A stretch of 52,500 nt of DNA from Chrysomallon squamiferum. Taxonomy: Eukaryota > Mollusca > Gastropoda > Neomphalida > Peltospiridae. The notes under the pieces were generated by a model that made no database searches, had not been told where the DNA came from, and saw only the letters and a list, made by a program, of their open reading frames with translations. This document shows, piece by piece, positions 24,013-37,765 of the stretch (the first letter of the stretch is position 1; every line of letters begins with the position of its first letter). The translations under genes and the position numbers were made by a program. Where the stretch lies: assembly GCA_012295275.1 (NCBI GenBank), contig CM022666.1, positions 5,758,558-5,811,057 on the forward strand, written 5' to 3'.

Positions 24013-25827
24013 AAAGTAAAACTCCAGTCATTCATTTACACTTATGCAAGACAGCTGCTCTGATCTGATTTGTTTGCATTCTTTATTTTTATTATTATTA
24101 TTTTTTTTTTCTTCTTCAATTTAAAATATTCACCTGAAAGTAGGTTTAGATAGAAACAGAAATTCTTTACGTACATGAGACTCATTAACTGTGGACTGAT
24201 TAAATATAATAGGATTTTGTTGCACAAACGATAAAAATCATTCATATTTCATAATGACATTCTGTTTATTTCATGAGAAAATTCCATAACTTTCATGATG
24301 AAATACAGTAAATTAAGTAACATAATATAATAATATTATGAAGATTACTGAAAAAAGATTTGAGTTTTTTTACTCTTGTTTAAAAACTAAACATAGCTAT
24401 ATAACATCATTATAAAATGAGATACACAGAAAAAAAGAAGAAATATCGTCAATGTCTTTGGTAGGTAAAGATTTTAAGGAGGTGTTCAGCAACGGCAACA
24501 ATGTTAAATAATTAACTGCATAAGAATTATGACTGTCATTTAATAATTAATGTCTTACTGTCTCAGAAACAGTGGATTAACAACGAATTAAAAAAAAAAA
24601 CAAAAAAAAACACATTGAAAGTCCCTGTAGGAAAAATGTTCTAGTCTGTTGTTGTTGTTTTTTTGATATATCTTACCTTGTTTTTGCTGTGTGTTAAAAC
24701 TTTATTTTTAGCAAAGGACTGTTTTTGCTGTAGGTGTGTTTAACAAGGTTAGGACATTAGAAAAAGAAAAAAAAAAAACCTCCTAAAAGTAAATAAATAT
24801 TGGTGATAAACAATATTTTGCTATGTAAAGAAGTGCCTAAAATAACCTCGAGTATTGATAAACTAGATGTGAACAGTAACATAAAGCAGAATTCTTTATA
24901 TGTGTATATATGGTTTATAGTATGGTGCTACTCTGTCTGTATATGATTTGCTGAAGGTTATAATGTATTCATGGGCGGTGCCAGGATGTAAAATTAACCA
25001 ATGAATTTTGTACAGATAGGAAGGTAACACCTCCCACTAGATATAATGTGAAATTATCTTGTGTGTTTTTGTCTTGGGGTTTTTATAAGCTTTATGTATA
25101 TATATATATATATCTCCAATACATCTGTAATATTTCAATATTCAGAAATAAATAATACAATACTGTATCAGAACACATGCACACGTATATACTCATAGAT
25201 TTACACAAAAGAACATGCATACAAACCTATTGATATTAATTTACAAACAGGCATAAGTATTTAAATGCATACATAGATATATACATACATCATTACATTT
25301 GTCCATGATGATACATATAATTTTAAATTGGCATCAAATGAACAAATATATATTTGTGCACATAGACTGAAGCTCATTTTTAGTTTTCTTTTAAATACAT
25401 AATTATATACTAGCATTATATAAGTATGTATGTATCTCATTTCCTTTTAAATTCTTTAGCATTCCTCTTTTTTCCCTGCACATTTTTTTCCCTAATTTCG
25501 TTTATTTCTTTAGGCAGACACATATTACATAAAATCTAAATAAAATACACCAAACTTATAACATTACAGAGACTGAAAAATAATTATATACAGCTTTTAA
25601 TATTATTTTTTAGAATTTAGATATTTAAATTTAATAATCACCAATCAGTGTTCCTTAAATATTTTTTTTTTATAAGATTTTGTGTAATATTGTTTTATCA
25701 AAGATTAAAACTAAGCTCAGTAGAGTGGCCAGTTATACTCATAGTCTATGCAGATATTAATTTAATTATCAAGAATAGTTAAAATTTTGTTGTCTGGTTT
25801 ATTTTTCAGTAATTTGCCCTTGGTTAT

Positions 25828-25912
25828 CATTTAGCATACGTTTAGTCATTTTACATATGTTTAGTCATTTAGCATACATTTAGTCATTTAACATATGTTT
25901 AGTCATTCAGCA
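25828..25912. repeat. ~18-bp tandem repeat around TTTAGTCATTTAGCATAC
   Basis: Five units with alternating TTTAGCATAC and TTTACATATG halves, so that the best period is 36 bases. Confidence 0.85.
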
Positions 25913-26812
25913 GAATAAAAATGGTATTTTATTTAGGCTATAACAATGTGATAATATGTTACTTATGTAATTTTCAGATAGGTTTATTGATAATGAATTA
26001 TTGCTAATATTGAATATTACTTTTTTTGTTGGAAATGTGTGTAGATCATTTTTAACTTTTTGATGTGTACTTTTTGAGTTGTATTCTAAAGTAATATTTT
26101 CATTGTTTTAAGATGTTTTACTTGAATTTTTGTTCATTTTTCTTAGTTTTTCATATTTTATTCATTCTTACTTTACGAATTAATTAATTTGTATTCTTAT
26201 TTTATTTATTTATTACATTGTTTTTAACTTTGTTTTACTTTTTAATTACTTTATTTATTGATTGATTTTTTATTTAATTATTTATATTTATTTACTCAAT
26301 TATTCATTTTATTCATTTATTTATTCATTCATTTATTATTTATTTAATTATTCATTTATTTATTTATTTATTTAATTTTCCAGTTACTGACAAGCTCATC
26401 AACAAAGTTTATAAAACCTTTTTCAAAATTATTTATTGATTTTTTATTTGATATAAAATTTAATTCTATGTGCTCAGTTTATATTTATACATAATAATAA
26501 ACTCACTATATGTGTCTTTGTAGTTTAAATTGTTAATTGTACTCAACTGCATCAGTTTTATTTTTAAAACTTTTGATTTATTTTTCATTGCATCTGTATG
26601 CATGTAATAATAATGTTTTATATATTATTTATGATCTTTTATATAACTGTTTTTTTTACAAAAAAACATTTGTTGTTTTTTTCTCCACTTAACATTTAAA
26701 TAAAGGTAAGCTCTGAACCATTTCTTTGTGAATATTTTAGAGTTCTCTTTAGAGAAAATTATTTCTTTAAATTAATGTTATTCATTTTTATTTGAATGTT
26801 TGTGGTCCTTTC

Positions 26813-26817
<5 letters not shown>

Positions 26818-26884
<67 letters not shown>

Positions 26885-26903
26885 GACAGACAGACAGACA
26901 GAC
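26818..26903. repeat. (CA)n followed by (ACAG)n
   Basis: About 31 CA units continuing into six GACA units. Confidence 0.97.
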
Positions 26904-27473
26904 TGCAGAGGCAAATTTAACAATTTCTCAAAGTAAACCTAAATTACGGATGCAATACATTGTACCTAAAAATGATGCTTAAAATAAATTAAAATTTCTG
27001 ATTAAAAAAAAAAATGAATAATATGCTGGACATGTTAGAAATTAAAAAGATGAAATAATTATACATTGCTGTAATTATTTAAAAATTAATTATAAAATTA
27101 ATTATGCAATATGATTAAGCAAATGGATGCAGAAGGTAGTGTTTTGTTTTTTTTTATACTGAATTTATTAATAATAATAATATAATTATTTTTGCTTTTT
27201 AATTTGTAATTATTTTACATTTTCAGAATCATCATCTTTGCTTTATGAAAACAAACTAGTATGTAATAAAAATATTACGAATTTTTAAAGTATTTTTTTT
27301 TTTTTTTTTTTTTTTACACTAATATTACTATTATATGTTTCTCTTTCTTTAATTGTATATATGCTTTATACTCTATCTATTTCTAGAATCTCCAACTTTT
27401 TTTCTACATAAATTGTTTTTATTCTTGATATTTTTTTATAAACCAGTTTTTTTTTTTAATATATATTACTTAA

Positions 27474-27509
<36 letters not shown>

Positions 27510-28942
27510 ATATGTGTATATATACATACATAATAATAGTTTTGTAATGAATGTGGATGAAATAACATTTACACTGAATGAATGAATGAATGAATAGTGA
27601 GGAACACATCCATACACACAGAAATACATGCAAATATCCCTGAACTTTAAAATGTAATTATTATTTATCTTTATTAAATTAAATAAATAAATAAATAAAT
27701 TGTCTCAATTTACTTTATAAAAGTTAATTTACTATTATTTTAATAATTTTGAACCTATTGAAATATTAGATTTTTTTTTTTTTTATTACAATATACTGTA
27801 TCAGTAACAAGAAAAAGAACTATAGCAATAATAATAACAATTATTTTATTTATTTTATTATTATTTTTTAATAATAGTGTGTCTTTTTTTGTTTTTCAAA
27901 TAAAATGATTAAACAACAGCAATAATAATGCATTATTACACAAATTGTATTATTATTATGATTACAATTGTTATATAAAAAATTTACATAATAATTGGTG
28001 ATAGTCATTTCTATATTTATAAAATTAATATTAGCATATGTCAGCATCTATTATCAATGATATAACCAGACAATGAAGAATAGCTCTGATCTCAAATTAT
28101 GCTCCATCAATGATATTAATTGAAATGAAATTTCTGTTTAATGAAATTTAGAAAATTCTTAGGTTTTTTGTTTATTCTAAATATATTATTCTTTTATGCT
28201 TGACAATAATGTAGCCGGATAATTTAAAAAATTATTCCTTATTAGTTATATTAACATTTATACTTTTGTAGAATTTCAGTAGAAATTTTCTTACATTTGT
28301 CTCTGATGCATGCACAGTGTGTTTCTGAGAACATTTACATTTTCAGCTTTTTAAAATTATTTTTCCTATCTTTTTTTGGTTATCCTTTTTCTTGTATATC
28401 TCTTTTTAAAAATGTACATGCATATTAATATGTCCCTATAGATTTTTATAAAATTGTTAATATTTTTATTTCACAATTTACAAATCATTACTATATACAA
28501 ATATACACTGCTTATAATGGCTTCAGCTTATATACCTTCTGTTCACAGTTTTTGGTGTGACATTATTTTATTTTTTTCTTTTACATATAGATCTTAATGT
28601 ATATTTAAATGTAAATAATGTATGAGGTATTTAAATACAAGAGAAATGTAAAATATGCCAGTGTAAACTATACAAGATACCATCAACCTGCTTATTATTC
28701 TAATAAAAATTTTGTTTACTTAAGTTTGTCTTGTTTGGTTGTTGTTGTTTTTTTTGTAGGGTTGTTGTTGTTGTTTTTTTTGGGGTGGGGGTTAAGAAAA
28801 TGTTATCAAATTAGATAACTGTGAGATATACTGGATGGATTTTCCCCAGATTTGAGACAATGAAAATTTTGCAGATGTAAAACAAAGAAAACAAAATCTA
28901 ATATCTGAAATTATCATTTTATTACTTTTCCTTTTCTTTTAA

Positions 28943-28946
<4 letters not shown>

Positions 28947-29006
<60 letters not shown>
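28947..29006. repeat. (ATT)n microsatellite
   Basis: About 20 perfect ATT units. Confidence 0.97.
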
Positions 29007-29007
<1 letters not shown>

Positions 29008-31032
29008 TGTTATTATTTTATTTTTAAAGAAAAAGGAGAAGAAAAAACTTAATTTAGTAATGAAGGTACAGAAGAAAACACACTACCAAACATAATGTCA
29101 TTATCAAAACTGAACCAGATCAAGAATTGTCTCTGTAAATGGCTGTTCACCTGAGACTGAAGCAGTTAATTCTAATCTCATTTCAATTTGATTTCACTCA
29201 CTGATTTCATAGATTTAGTTGAGAATTTCTTGAGACTGGAAACAAGTAAACAGCATTTCCAATTTTCTAAAGATAAAGAGCAGTGATTTAATACTTTGGA
29301 GTAGCACCACCTTCTTCCACAGGCAACTTTTGTACACTGATAGCACTGACTATGGCAACTTTAAAATGTTTCGAAAGCCTGAGGACAGTCACTCTGCTGT
29401 TGAATTTTATATCAACTGGTGTTAATAAAATTATTATATTGTAGACTGTCTATTCTATAAGATACTGTGGCTAAAAAACCCAGATAACATGGACTATTTT
29501 AAAGAATTAATATCCTAATCATTGCTGTCATTCACATATTATTAGACTGAACACTTACATGTGCATTTGTCACACCAGTGGTATGCTTTTAAAGAACATT
29601 GTTTTGGTTATGTATTATAAAAGGGGCCATCACAAATCATTTTACCTATACGTGGCCAAGAATGTGACATCTATCAAATGTGTATAACTGAGGACTGGAA
29701 GAGTGTGCTATCTATTAGTGTTGGTGTGTCAGCCATTACAACATAGACAGAAGATGTTACACACATAAGTCATTCTAATACTGTGAATAAGAGAAAAAAA
29801 AGAGACGTTAGCAACAAAAATCAAAAACTTGATGACAGCTAAAGTCCCTTAAACATTATTAGTTATATGCCATAAAGCTTTGGTAAGCTGTTATTGGTCT
29901 ATTATTTTACTTTGAGTGGTGTGCTGTAGTTGTAGTGTGCCTTCAAAGCAGAGATTAGTCTGTCTTAAAATGGAAAAAAGAAAAAAATGCTATATGCATT
30001 ATTTACCCAAAATCTTTTCATTATTGTCTCCTTTATTATTAGTAAAGATTGGTCATCAGTTATAATAAATCACTTAAAAATATACAACATGGATTCAGGT
30101 TTTGTTAATAGTAAATGCAAGTATCTTAAAAAATAATCTTCAGGGGGAAAAAATATTTTTATCTGAAAGCAGTGTTGTACATGAAATATTTAATTTAAAA
30201 TAAAATTAATAGAAATTTAAATATTCTTTCAGTGACCTTCTGCTTGATGTTTTGGTAAAGGACATATTGATTTTTTTAATTCCAAGAACAAAAGACTTTT
30301 TTTTGATAATACCAGTGTTGTGTGATATTGTTGGTATGTTTAATGTATTCCCATTTTGCTTTGTTTTTATTTTTTCAAATATTTTGTGTATAAGCATGAA
30401 TTAATTTTATCATAAGCAATATTTTATAAATATTCTCCAACCATATTATGCTTGTTCAAATAAAAGAAGTAAAAATATTTTTTTTTTCTTGCTATGGTAA
30501 CAGTGTAGATTTGAATGATTGATAATAGTGACCAGTTTCAATGAATCAGATCTGAAACATGAACGTATCATCATAATTAGACGATTCTGAACCTGGACAG
30601 TAGCGCCCCCTTGTGACACTTTTACAATAATTATAACATGTAAATACTTATAAACTACACTACATAATTCATTATGCTTCTCTCATAGCAATTTAACTCT
30701 GGGCTTCCAACATCAAAATGTATTTAAAAAAAGACTGGAAAATCAAAGATTAAGAATAACTAGTTCTTATTTTGTTTTGTTTTTAAATATATATATTTTT
30801 TTTTTTATGGTTTTTATTAATTACTTTGATTTTATAAGATCATTTTGTGAGATAATGAATTTGTGAAAAAAATTAACTCATGCAAGTTTTAATGTATTGT
30901 GAATTAAAGACAGATCAGTTCTTAAATATTTTATTTATTTTTACATAAATATGTTATTTTTCTAACAAAGTATATTTTTATTTTGAAACAAAAGAAAATA
31001 ATGTTTTCTGTACCTAAGGTGAACAGTCCCCC

Positions 31033-31140
31033 AGTTAACTCATTTTCAAGCATGAGTTAATCTGTATTAGCCACTCTGAGGTGGGCAGATAACTCACATT
31101 CAAGTAAGAGTTATCTTGTGTTAACCTACCTGAGGTGGGG
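31033..31140. repeat. 54-bp tandem duplication, each copy with a hairpin
   Basis: Copies share AACTCA, TTCAAG, GAGTTA and TGAGGTGGG at an offset of 54. Stem 1 is TTAACTCA (31035-31042) with TGAGTTAA (31053-31060). Stem 2 is AGATAACTC (31087-31095) with GAGTTATCT (31108-31116). Confidence 0.85.
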
Positions 31141-32389
31141 GTGTCATCACTCACCAGGTGACTCAATGTTGCTGCATTTTAGGTTCAGTTTTAAAAATTA
31201 AACTTGTAATATTTATAAAAGAATTAAAATATGGTGAGGAATCTTAAGAAAAAGAAAATTAAGAAATAAAAGAAATTTTGTTTATAAGACACAACAAATT
31301 GTTTGAACATAAATTTAAAAGAAAATACTATTTTCAATACATCAAATAATAAAATATATTTAAATATTTTAAATTTACTTTTTATCTAATATGAAGTAAG
31401 AAACAAAAAAATTGAAACTAATTAATTTATAGTTATTAACACATTTATTATTTATTTATTTATTAATACACATTGTTTCCTTTATTTAATTTTTTTTTAA
31501 TATTGTTACTGTTTTAATTTAATTTATAATTTAATTTATTTATTTACATACAAATCCTTTCATTTAGTTATTTATTTACTTTAATACCCATTTATTTCTT
31601 TGTTTTTCACTGGTTTATAAACATTTCTTTATTCATACTTAATATGAAAAAAATATTTTAAAAATAAATTATTTTGTATAATTTCATGATTATTTATTTT
31701 TAGTTTGATACCTTCTTTTGCATATTTATATTATGCCTCACACAAAAAATGAAGTGATAAAAAAGAGATTAAAAAGATACAATTGTCGTGTCCTATAATA
31801 TAAATTAAATTTTGCAGCGTCTATCAAAACAAAAAAGAAACAAAAAATAAATATAAATTTTTGACGCAAATTTTGACGGTTCACCAAAATAATGGAGATC
31901 AGAGAATTCTACAGTAAAATTTACCAAGTTTGATTTCCTAGATACCAAATTTGAAATAAACTCCAATCTGAGAACCTTACACTGACCAGAGGACAGCTGA
32001 TGTCATGTCATGTGACTTTTCAATTACAAGTAATCTTAAATCTTAAAACTAGTCATTGTCTGTTTGTAAGTCTCTCATTCAGTGTATTTGTCCTTGTATC
32101 TCAGTAAATAGGTGTGACATATTTGTGAATTGTTGTAATGTTTATATCCATGTATCTACTATAAACACATATAACAAAAACACTTAAACACAATCACCTT
32201 ATACAAATACATAATAACATAATAATATAACAAAAACACTTGAAGACAAACACATTAATAAAACACAGTGGACAAAATTGCATAAAAAATATAAACATAC
32301 ACACATTACACAAACATGCTAAAAATAACTGAACATAAATACATAAAAAACATTAGATAAAGAGACACAATGACATAAAATAAACAGAC

Positions 32390-35300
32390 ATTAGACAAAC
32401 AAGTTAACACAGAACAAACAAGCAGACACTAGACAAATAACTTAATACAGAACAAACATGCAGACATTAGACAAATAACTTAATACAGAACAAACATGCA
32501 GACATTAGACAAACAGGTTAATACTGAAGAAACATGCAGACAATAGACAAACATTTTAATACAGAACAAACATGCAGACATTAGACAAACAGGTAATAAA
32601 GAAGAGACATGCAGACATTAGACAAAGAAGTTAATGCAGAAGAAACATGCAGACATTACAAAAACTGGTAATACAGAACAAACATGCAGACATTGCCCAA
32701 AGAGGTTAATACGGGAGATATATGTAGACATTAGACAAACAGGTAATAGAGCAGAAACATGCAGACATTATACAAACAAGTTAATACAGAACAAACATGC
32801 AGACATTAGACAATTAAGTTAATACAGAACAAACATGCAGACATTAGACAAACATTTTAATACAGAACAAACATGCAGACATTAGACAAACAAGTTAATA
32901 CAAAACAAACATGCAGACATTAGACAAACAGGTTAATACAGAACAAACATGCAGACAATAGACAAACAGGTTAACACAGAACAAACATGCAGACATTAGA
33001 CAAACAGGTTAACACAGAAGAAATATGCAGACATTAGACAAACAGGTTAACACAGAAGAAACATGCAGACATTAGACAAACAAGTTAACACTGAAGAAAC
33101 ATGCAGACATTACAAAAACAGGTTAATACTGAACAAACATGCAGACAATAGACAAACAAGTTAGTGCAGAACAAACATGCAGACATTAGACACAAACAGG
33201 TAATACAGAAGAAACATGGAGACATTAAAAAAACAGGTCATACAGAACAAACATGCAGACATTAGACAAACAGCTAATACAGAAGAAATATGCAGACATT
33301 AAAAAAACAGGTTAATACTGAACAAACATGCAGACATTAGACAAACAAGTTAACACACAGAACAAACATGCAGACATTAGAAAAACAAGTTAATACAGAA
33401 CAAACATGCAGACATTAGACAAACAGGTAATACAGAACAAACATGCAGACATTAGACAAACAGGTTAATACAGAACAAACATGCAGACATTAGACAAACA
33501 GGTTAATACATAACAAACATGCAAACATTAGACAAACAGGTTAATACAGAACAAACATGCAGACAATAGACAAACAAGTTAATGCAGAACAAACATGCAG
33601 ACATTAGAAAAACAAGATAATATAGAACAAACATGCAGACATTAAAAAACAGGTCACACAGAACAAACATGCAGACATTAGACAAACATGTAACACAGAA
33701 GAAACATGCAGAAATTACAAACAGTTTAATACAGAAGAAACATGCAGACATTAGACAAAAAAGTTAACACAGAACAAACATGCAGACATTAGACAAACGG
33801 GTTAATACTGAACAAACATGCAAACATTAAAAAACAGGATACAGAACAAACATGCAGACATTAGACAAACAGGTAACACAGAAGAAACATGCAGACATTA
33901 TTAGAAAAACAGTTTAATACAAAACAAATATGCAGACATTAGACAAACAGGTTAATACAGAACAAACATGAAGACATTACAAAAAACAGGTTAATACAGA
34001 ACAAACATGCAGACATTAGACAAACAAGTTAATACAGAACAAACATGCAGACATTAGACAAACAGTTTAATACAGAACAAACATGCAGACATTAGACAAA
34101 CAAGTTAATACAGAACAAACATGCAGACATTAGACAAAGAGGTTAATACAGAACAAACATGCAGACATTACACAAAGAGGTTAATACAGAACAAACATGC
34201 AGACATTAGACAAACAAGTTAATACAGAACAAACATGCAGACATTAGAGAAAGAGGTTAATACAGAAGAAACATGCAGACATTAGAGAAAGAGGTTAATA
34301 CAGAACAAACATGCAGACATTACACAAACAAGTTAATACAGAACAAACATGCAGACATTAGACAAACAAGTTAATACAGAAAGAAACATGCAGACATTAG
34401 ACAAACACGTTACACAGAACAAACATGCAGAAATTAGACAAACAAGTTAATACAGAACAAACATGCAGACATTAGACAAACAAACATGCAGACAGAAAAA
34501 ACAAACATGCAGACATTAGACAAACAAGTTAATACAGAACAAACATGCAGACATTACACAAACACTTTACACAGAACAAACATGCAGACATTACTCAAAA
34601 AGGTTAATATTACACAAAAAGGTTAACAAACATGCAGACATTAGACAAACAAGTTAATACAGAAGAAACATGCAGACATTACACAAAAACAGGAAAAACA
34701 TGCAGACATTACAAAAAAAGGTTAACAAAAGAAACATGCAGACATTAAAAAAAAGGATAATACAGAAAAAACATGCAGACATTAAACAAAGAGGATAATA
34801 CAGAAGAAACATGCAGACATTAGACAAACACGTTACACAAATATATGAACAAACAAAGATGCAGAAATTAAACAAACAAGTTAAAAACAGATAATAGAAC
34901 AAACATGCAGACATTAGACAAACAAACATGCAGACATTAGAAAACAGGTTAATAAAACAAACATGCAAGAAATTAAACAGGTAATAAAACAAACATGTTA
35001 ACATTACAGAACAAACATGCAGACATTAGACAAACAAGTTAATGCAGAAGAAACATGCAGACATTACAAAAACTGAACAAACAAACATGCAGACATTGCT
35101 ATGTAGACATTAGACAAACAGGTTAATATAGAACAAACATGCAAACATTAAAAACAAGTTAATACAGAACAAATATGAAACATGCAGACAGTTAATAATA
35201 AAAAAAAAATGAGACATTAGAAACAGGTTCAACAAATAATAAAACAAACCAAGTGCAGAAACATTTAATATAAACAAAAAACATAAATATAAAAAGTAAT

Positions 35301-35560
35301 ACAAGAAAAACATGAATATGACATATTCCACAGACAAAAAAAACAAAATGAGGATAAGAAACATTAAGAAACATGCAGACATTATATAAATGACAAACAT
35401 ACAGATAAGTATACAGAACAAAATAAAAAACAAATATGCAGACATTAGACAAAACAGATAAAAACAAACATACAGATGAAACATGCAGATATTACAAAAA
35501 CAGGTAATACAGAACAAACGAAACATGCAAGACATTACAAAAACATAAGTAAAAACAAAT
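32390..35560. repeat. 38-bp minisatellite, about 80 copies
   Basis: Consensus unit ACAAACATGCAGACATTAGA followed by CAAACAGGTTAATACAGA. The core at about 32440-35060 is fairly homogeneous. Copies become shorter, gapped and divergent toward both sides, with recognisable remnants from about 32160 and out to about 36150. The strand is strongly A-rich. A period of 38 is not a multiple of three, and the open frames across it are artefacts. Confidence 0.97.
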
Positions 35561-36375
35561 AGAGAACAAACATGGAGACATATAAACAGAACAAACAAGA
35601 CACAATTAATACAAATATACATGTACAATACAAACATGCAAATATAAAACAAACACAGATACAATACACAAAACATATAAAAAATAAAACATACAGACAC
35701 AATACATTACAGACAAAATGTATGTTTACAAACATGAAACTTAAATACAAAATATAAACATGGAGAACACTAAAAATACAAATACACAAACATAAAAGCG
35801 TTAATATAGAACAAAACAAAAAGCATAAAACACAAACATTAGACAAAGGGATAATAAATAACAAAGAATGAAACATGGCAGACATTAGACAAACAAAATA
35901 AACGAGCATAGATAAGTTACAAACAACAAGTGACGACCTAAAGACATTATAAAGAAAAAAAAAAAAAAAAAAAAAAATGAATACAACAAACGTGACAGAC
36001 AGAAATGTCCACATTATATCTACGCATGAATATCCTCTAACATAAACTAAACAAACATGCAAACCACATAACAGTTATCCACTGTAAAGAAATAGGAAAA
36101 CATACAAATACTGAACAGACATACAAATACTGAACAGACATTACATGGATATAAACATCGGGATGGTGATCTTTTGGTGTATTATTGCTTAAATTGGTGA
36201 TTTCATCAAAAAAATCTAATTATTGTCGAAAATAATGTTTTTGCGATTAATCTTATACACAATAATTATTCAGAAATTGTCATTTTGTACCTGAAATACA
36301 CGAAAATTCAGCAAGTGCAAAAACATACATGACAATGAACATGGCTGCCGTCTGAGTGTGACGTTATTTCATTAT

Positions 36376-36383
36376 TGACGTCA
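36376..36383. promoter_or_regulatory. CRE-type palindrome TGACGTCA
   Basis: A full cAMP-response-element palindrome. ATGGCTGCCGTC lies about 35 bases before it and another ACGT (TGACGTTA) 20 bases before it. No gene is seen next to it, so function is unknown. Confidence 0.3.
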
Positions 36384-36573
36384 CTGTCGTTATTCTTCGG
36401 GTATTTACGACTGCTAACTAGACAACGAATAAGAAGAATAACAAAAAAAATAAAATTTTTATAATAATAAATGTTTAATATTACTGCTCAAAGAACAAAA
36501 TCTGCTGGTGATGTTATTTTTTTATTTTTGTTTTGTTGTTCTTTCTTTTAGCTCTGTTTGGGAACGTATACAA

Positions 36574-36800
36574 CAGTGGTTCTCAAAGGGTGTGCCCCAC
36601 GAAATTGTAGGATCTAGGTAGATATTTGTGATGATACAAAATTGATTATGTTAAGAGCGGAAAGATATCCAGTAAGAAATAGGCGGTTGTCCTGAAGAAG
36701 ATTTTATACACGTTGTAAACTGGTTCGAAACGAGTAGTTTACCAGTGATAGTATGAGTGACAGGGTGTGCAAGTGTGATACATAGCCAAAGTTTTCTTGT
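36574..36800 (+). mobile_element. hAT-like element terminus (partial)
   Basis: CAGTGGTTCTCAAAGGGTGT is the typical outer end of many hAT-family transposons, and the following GTGCCCCACGAAATTG and GGGTGTGCAAGTGTGAT phrases fit decayed copies. The opposite end was not found, nor an 8-bp duplication of the flanking GTATACAA, so the element is truncated or its right border is lost. The right coordinate is approximate. A GTAAACT/AGTTTAC hairpin lies at 36715-36742. Confidence 0.4.
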
Positions 36801-37262
36801 GACACATATTCCTATCACTGTCACAATCACTACCCATCTAAAACTTTAATATTTTATGGAATTATAGCCTATTATAGTGTTACATTTGTTAAAAGCAAAC
36901 GATTTATAAACGTTTTCCCTCACTGCACAATGCACACCATTAAAAATATAGCCTTTGTACAGTTTTTGAACATTTTCCCAGTCCATTGCTTTGTATGACA
37001 TATTTCAATATTTTTGAAGAAATTGTCAAGACATGTCAGGCTCATACTTTTCATCAGCACAAAATAGATGATGAACAAAAGGGCTGTTCACACAGTGAAC
37101 AAGTGTTGTAACTAAACATATCAGTGAACATCTCTCACACAAGGGTGGTAACTCTAAATATATCAGTGAACATCTCTCAATACAGATTCCAATTTAGTAA
37201 TAATTATTTCTTTTGCTGTCCGGGCCGGATTTTTTTGTTTCATTATTAACATCTTGTTTTGA

Positions 37263-37311
<49 letters not shown>

Positions 37312-37690
37312 GTAATACAGGTTAACTTTCTGAACATGTCACATCATTCCAGTACTAGTTACACATACGAGACGAAACTAAAGTGAATTAAACTGAAATG
37401 ATTTCTTAACAGACAAAGTGATAGCGCTAAATTCGTTTAACCAAGTTGATTTTGTTAAAGAGTATCTCAGACAAAAAACTTCTGCATTTAACCCCCAGTA
37501 TTACAAGAAACATGAATGTTTCCCTTCCTTATGAAATCGCTGTGAATGGAAGAATGACAGAGGGGTTGTTAGTTCGTGGCAAAAATTTATTTTTGATGGA
37601 GTAGCTTCCCTTGATATCTTGAGCGTAAATGGCAACTGTGTTTACAGATTTATCGATGAGTTTTCATTATCAGCTATAATCTGTCCTACT

Positions 37691-37693
<3 letters not shown>

Positions 37694-37762
<69 letters not shown>
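37694..37762. repeat. (CT)n microsatellite
   Basis: About 34 perfect CT units. Confidence 0.97.

Positions 37763-37765
<3 letters not shown>

Larger units (their letters stand above)
24013..32159. other. Intergenic AT-rich region
   Basis: No exon, RNA gene or transposon is recognised. Contents: a TTTAGTCATT tandem repeat (25828-25912), (CA)n with (ACAG)n at 26818-26903, (GT)n at 27478-27508, (ATT)n at 28947-29006, TTTA/ATTT tracts (26200-26370, 31440-31600) and the paired hairpins at 31035-31140. Part may be extended 3' UTR. Confidence 0.55.

Noticed and set aside
32390-35560. CRISPR-like direct repeat array
   Set aside because: There are no unique spacers; the 38-bp units are contiguous, and the DNA is clearly eukaryotic.
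33503-36062. Several long minus-strand open frames rich in Cys, Met, Phe and Leu
   Set aside because: They are translations of the 38-bp minisatellite and its degenerate flank; the period is not a multiple of three.
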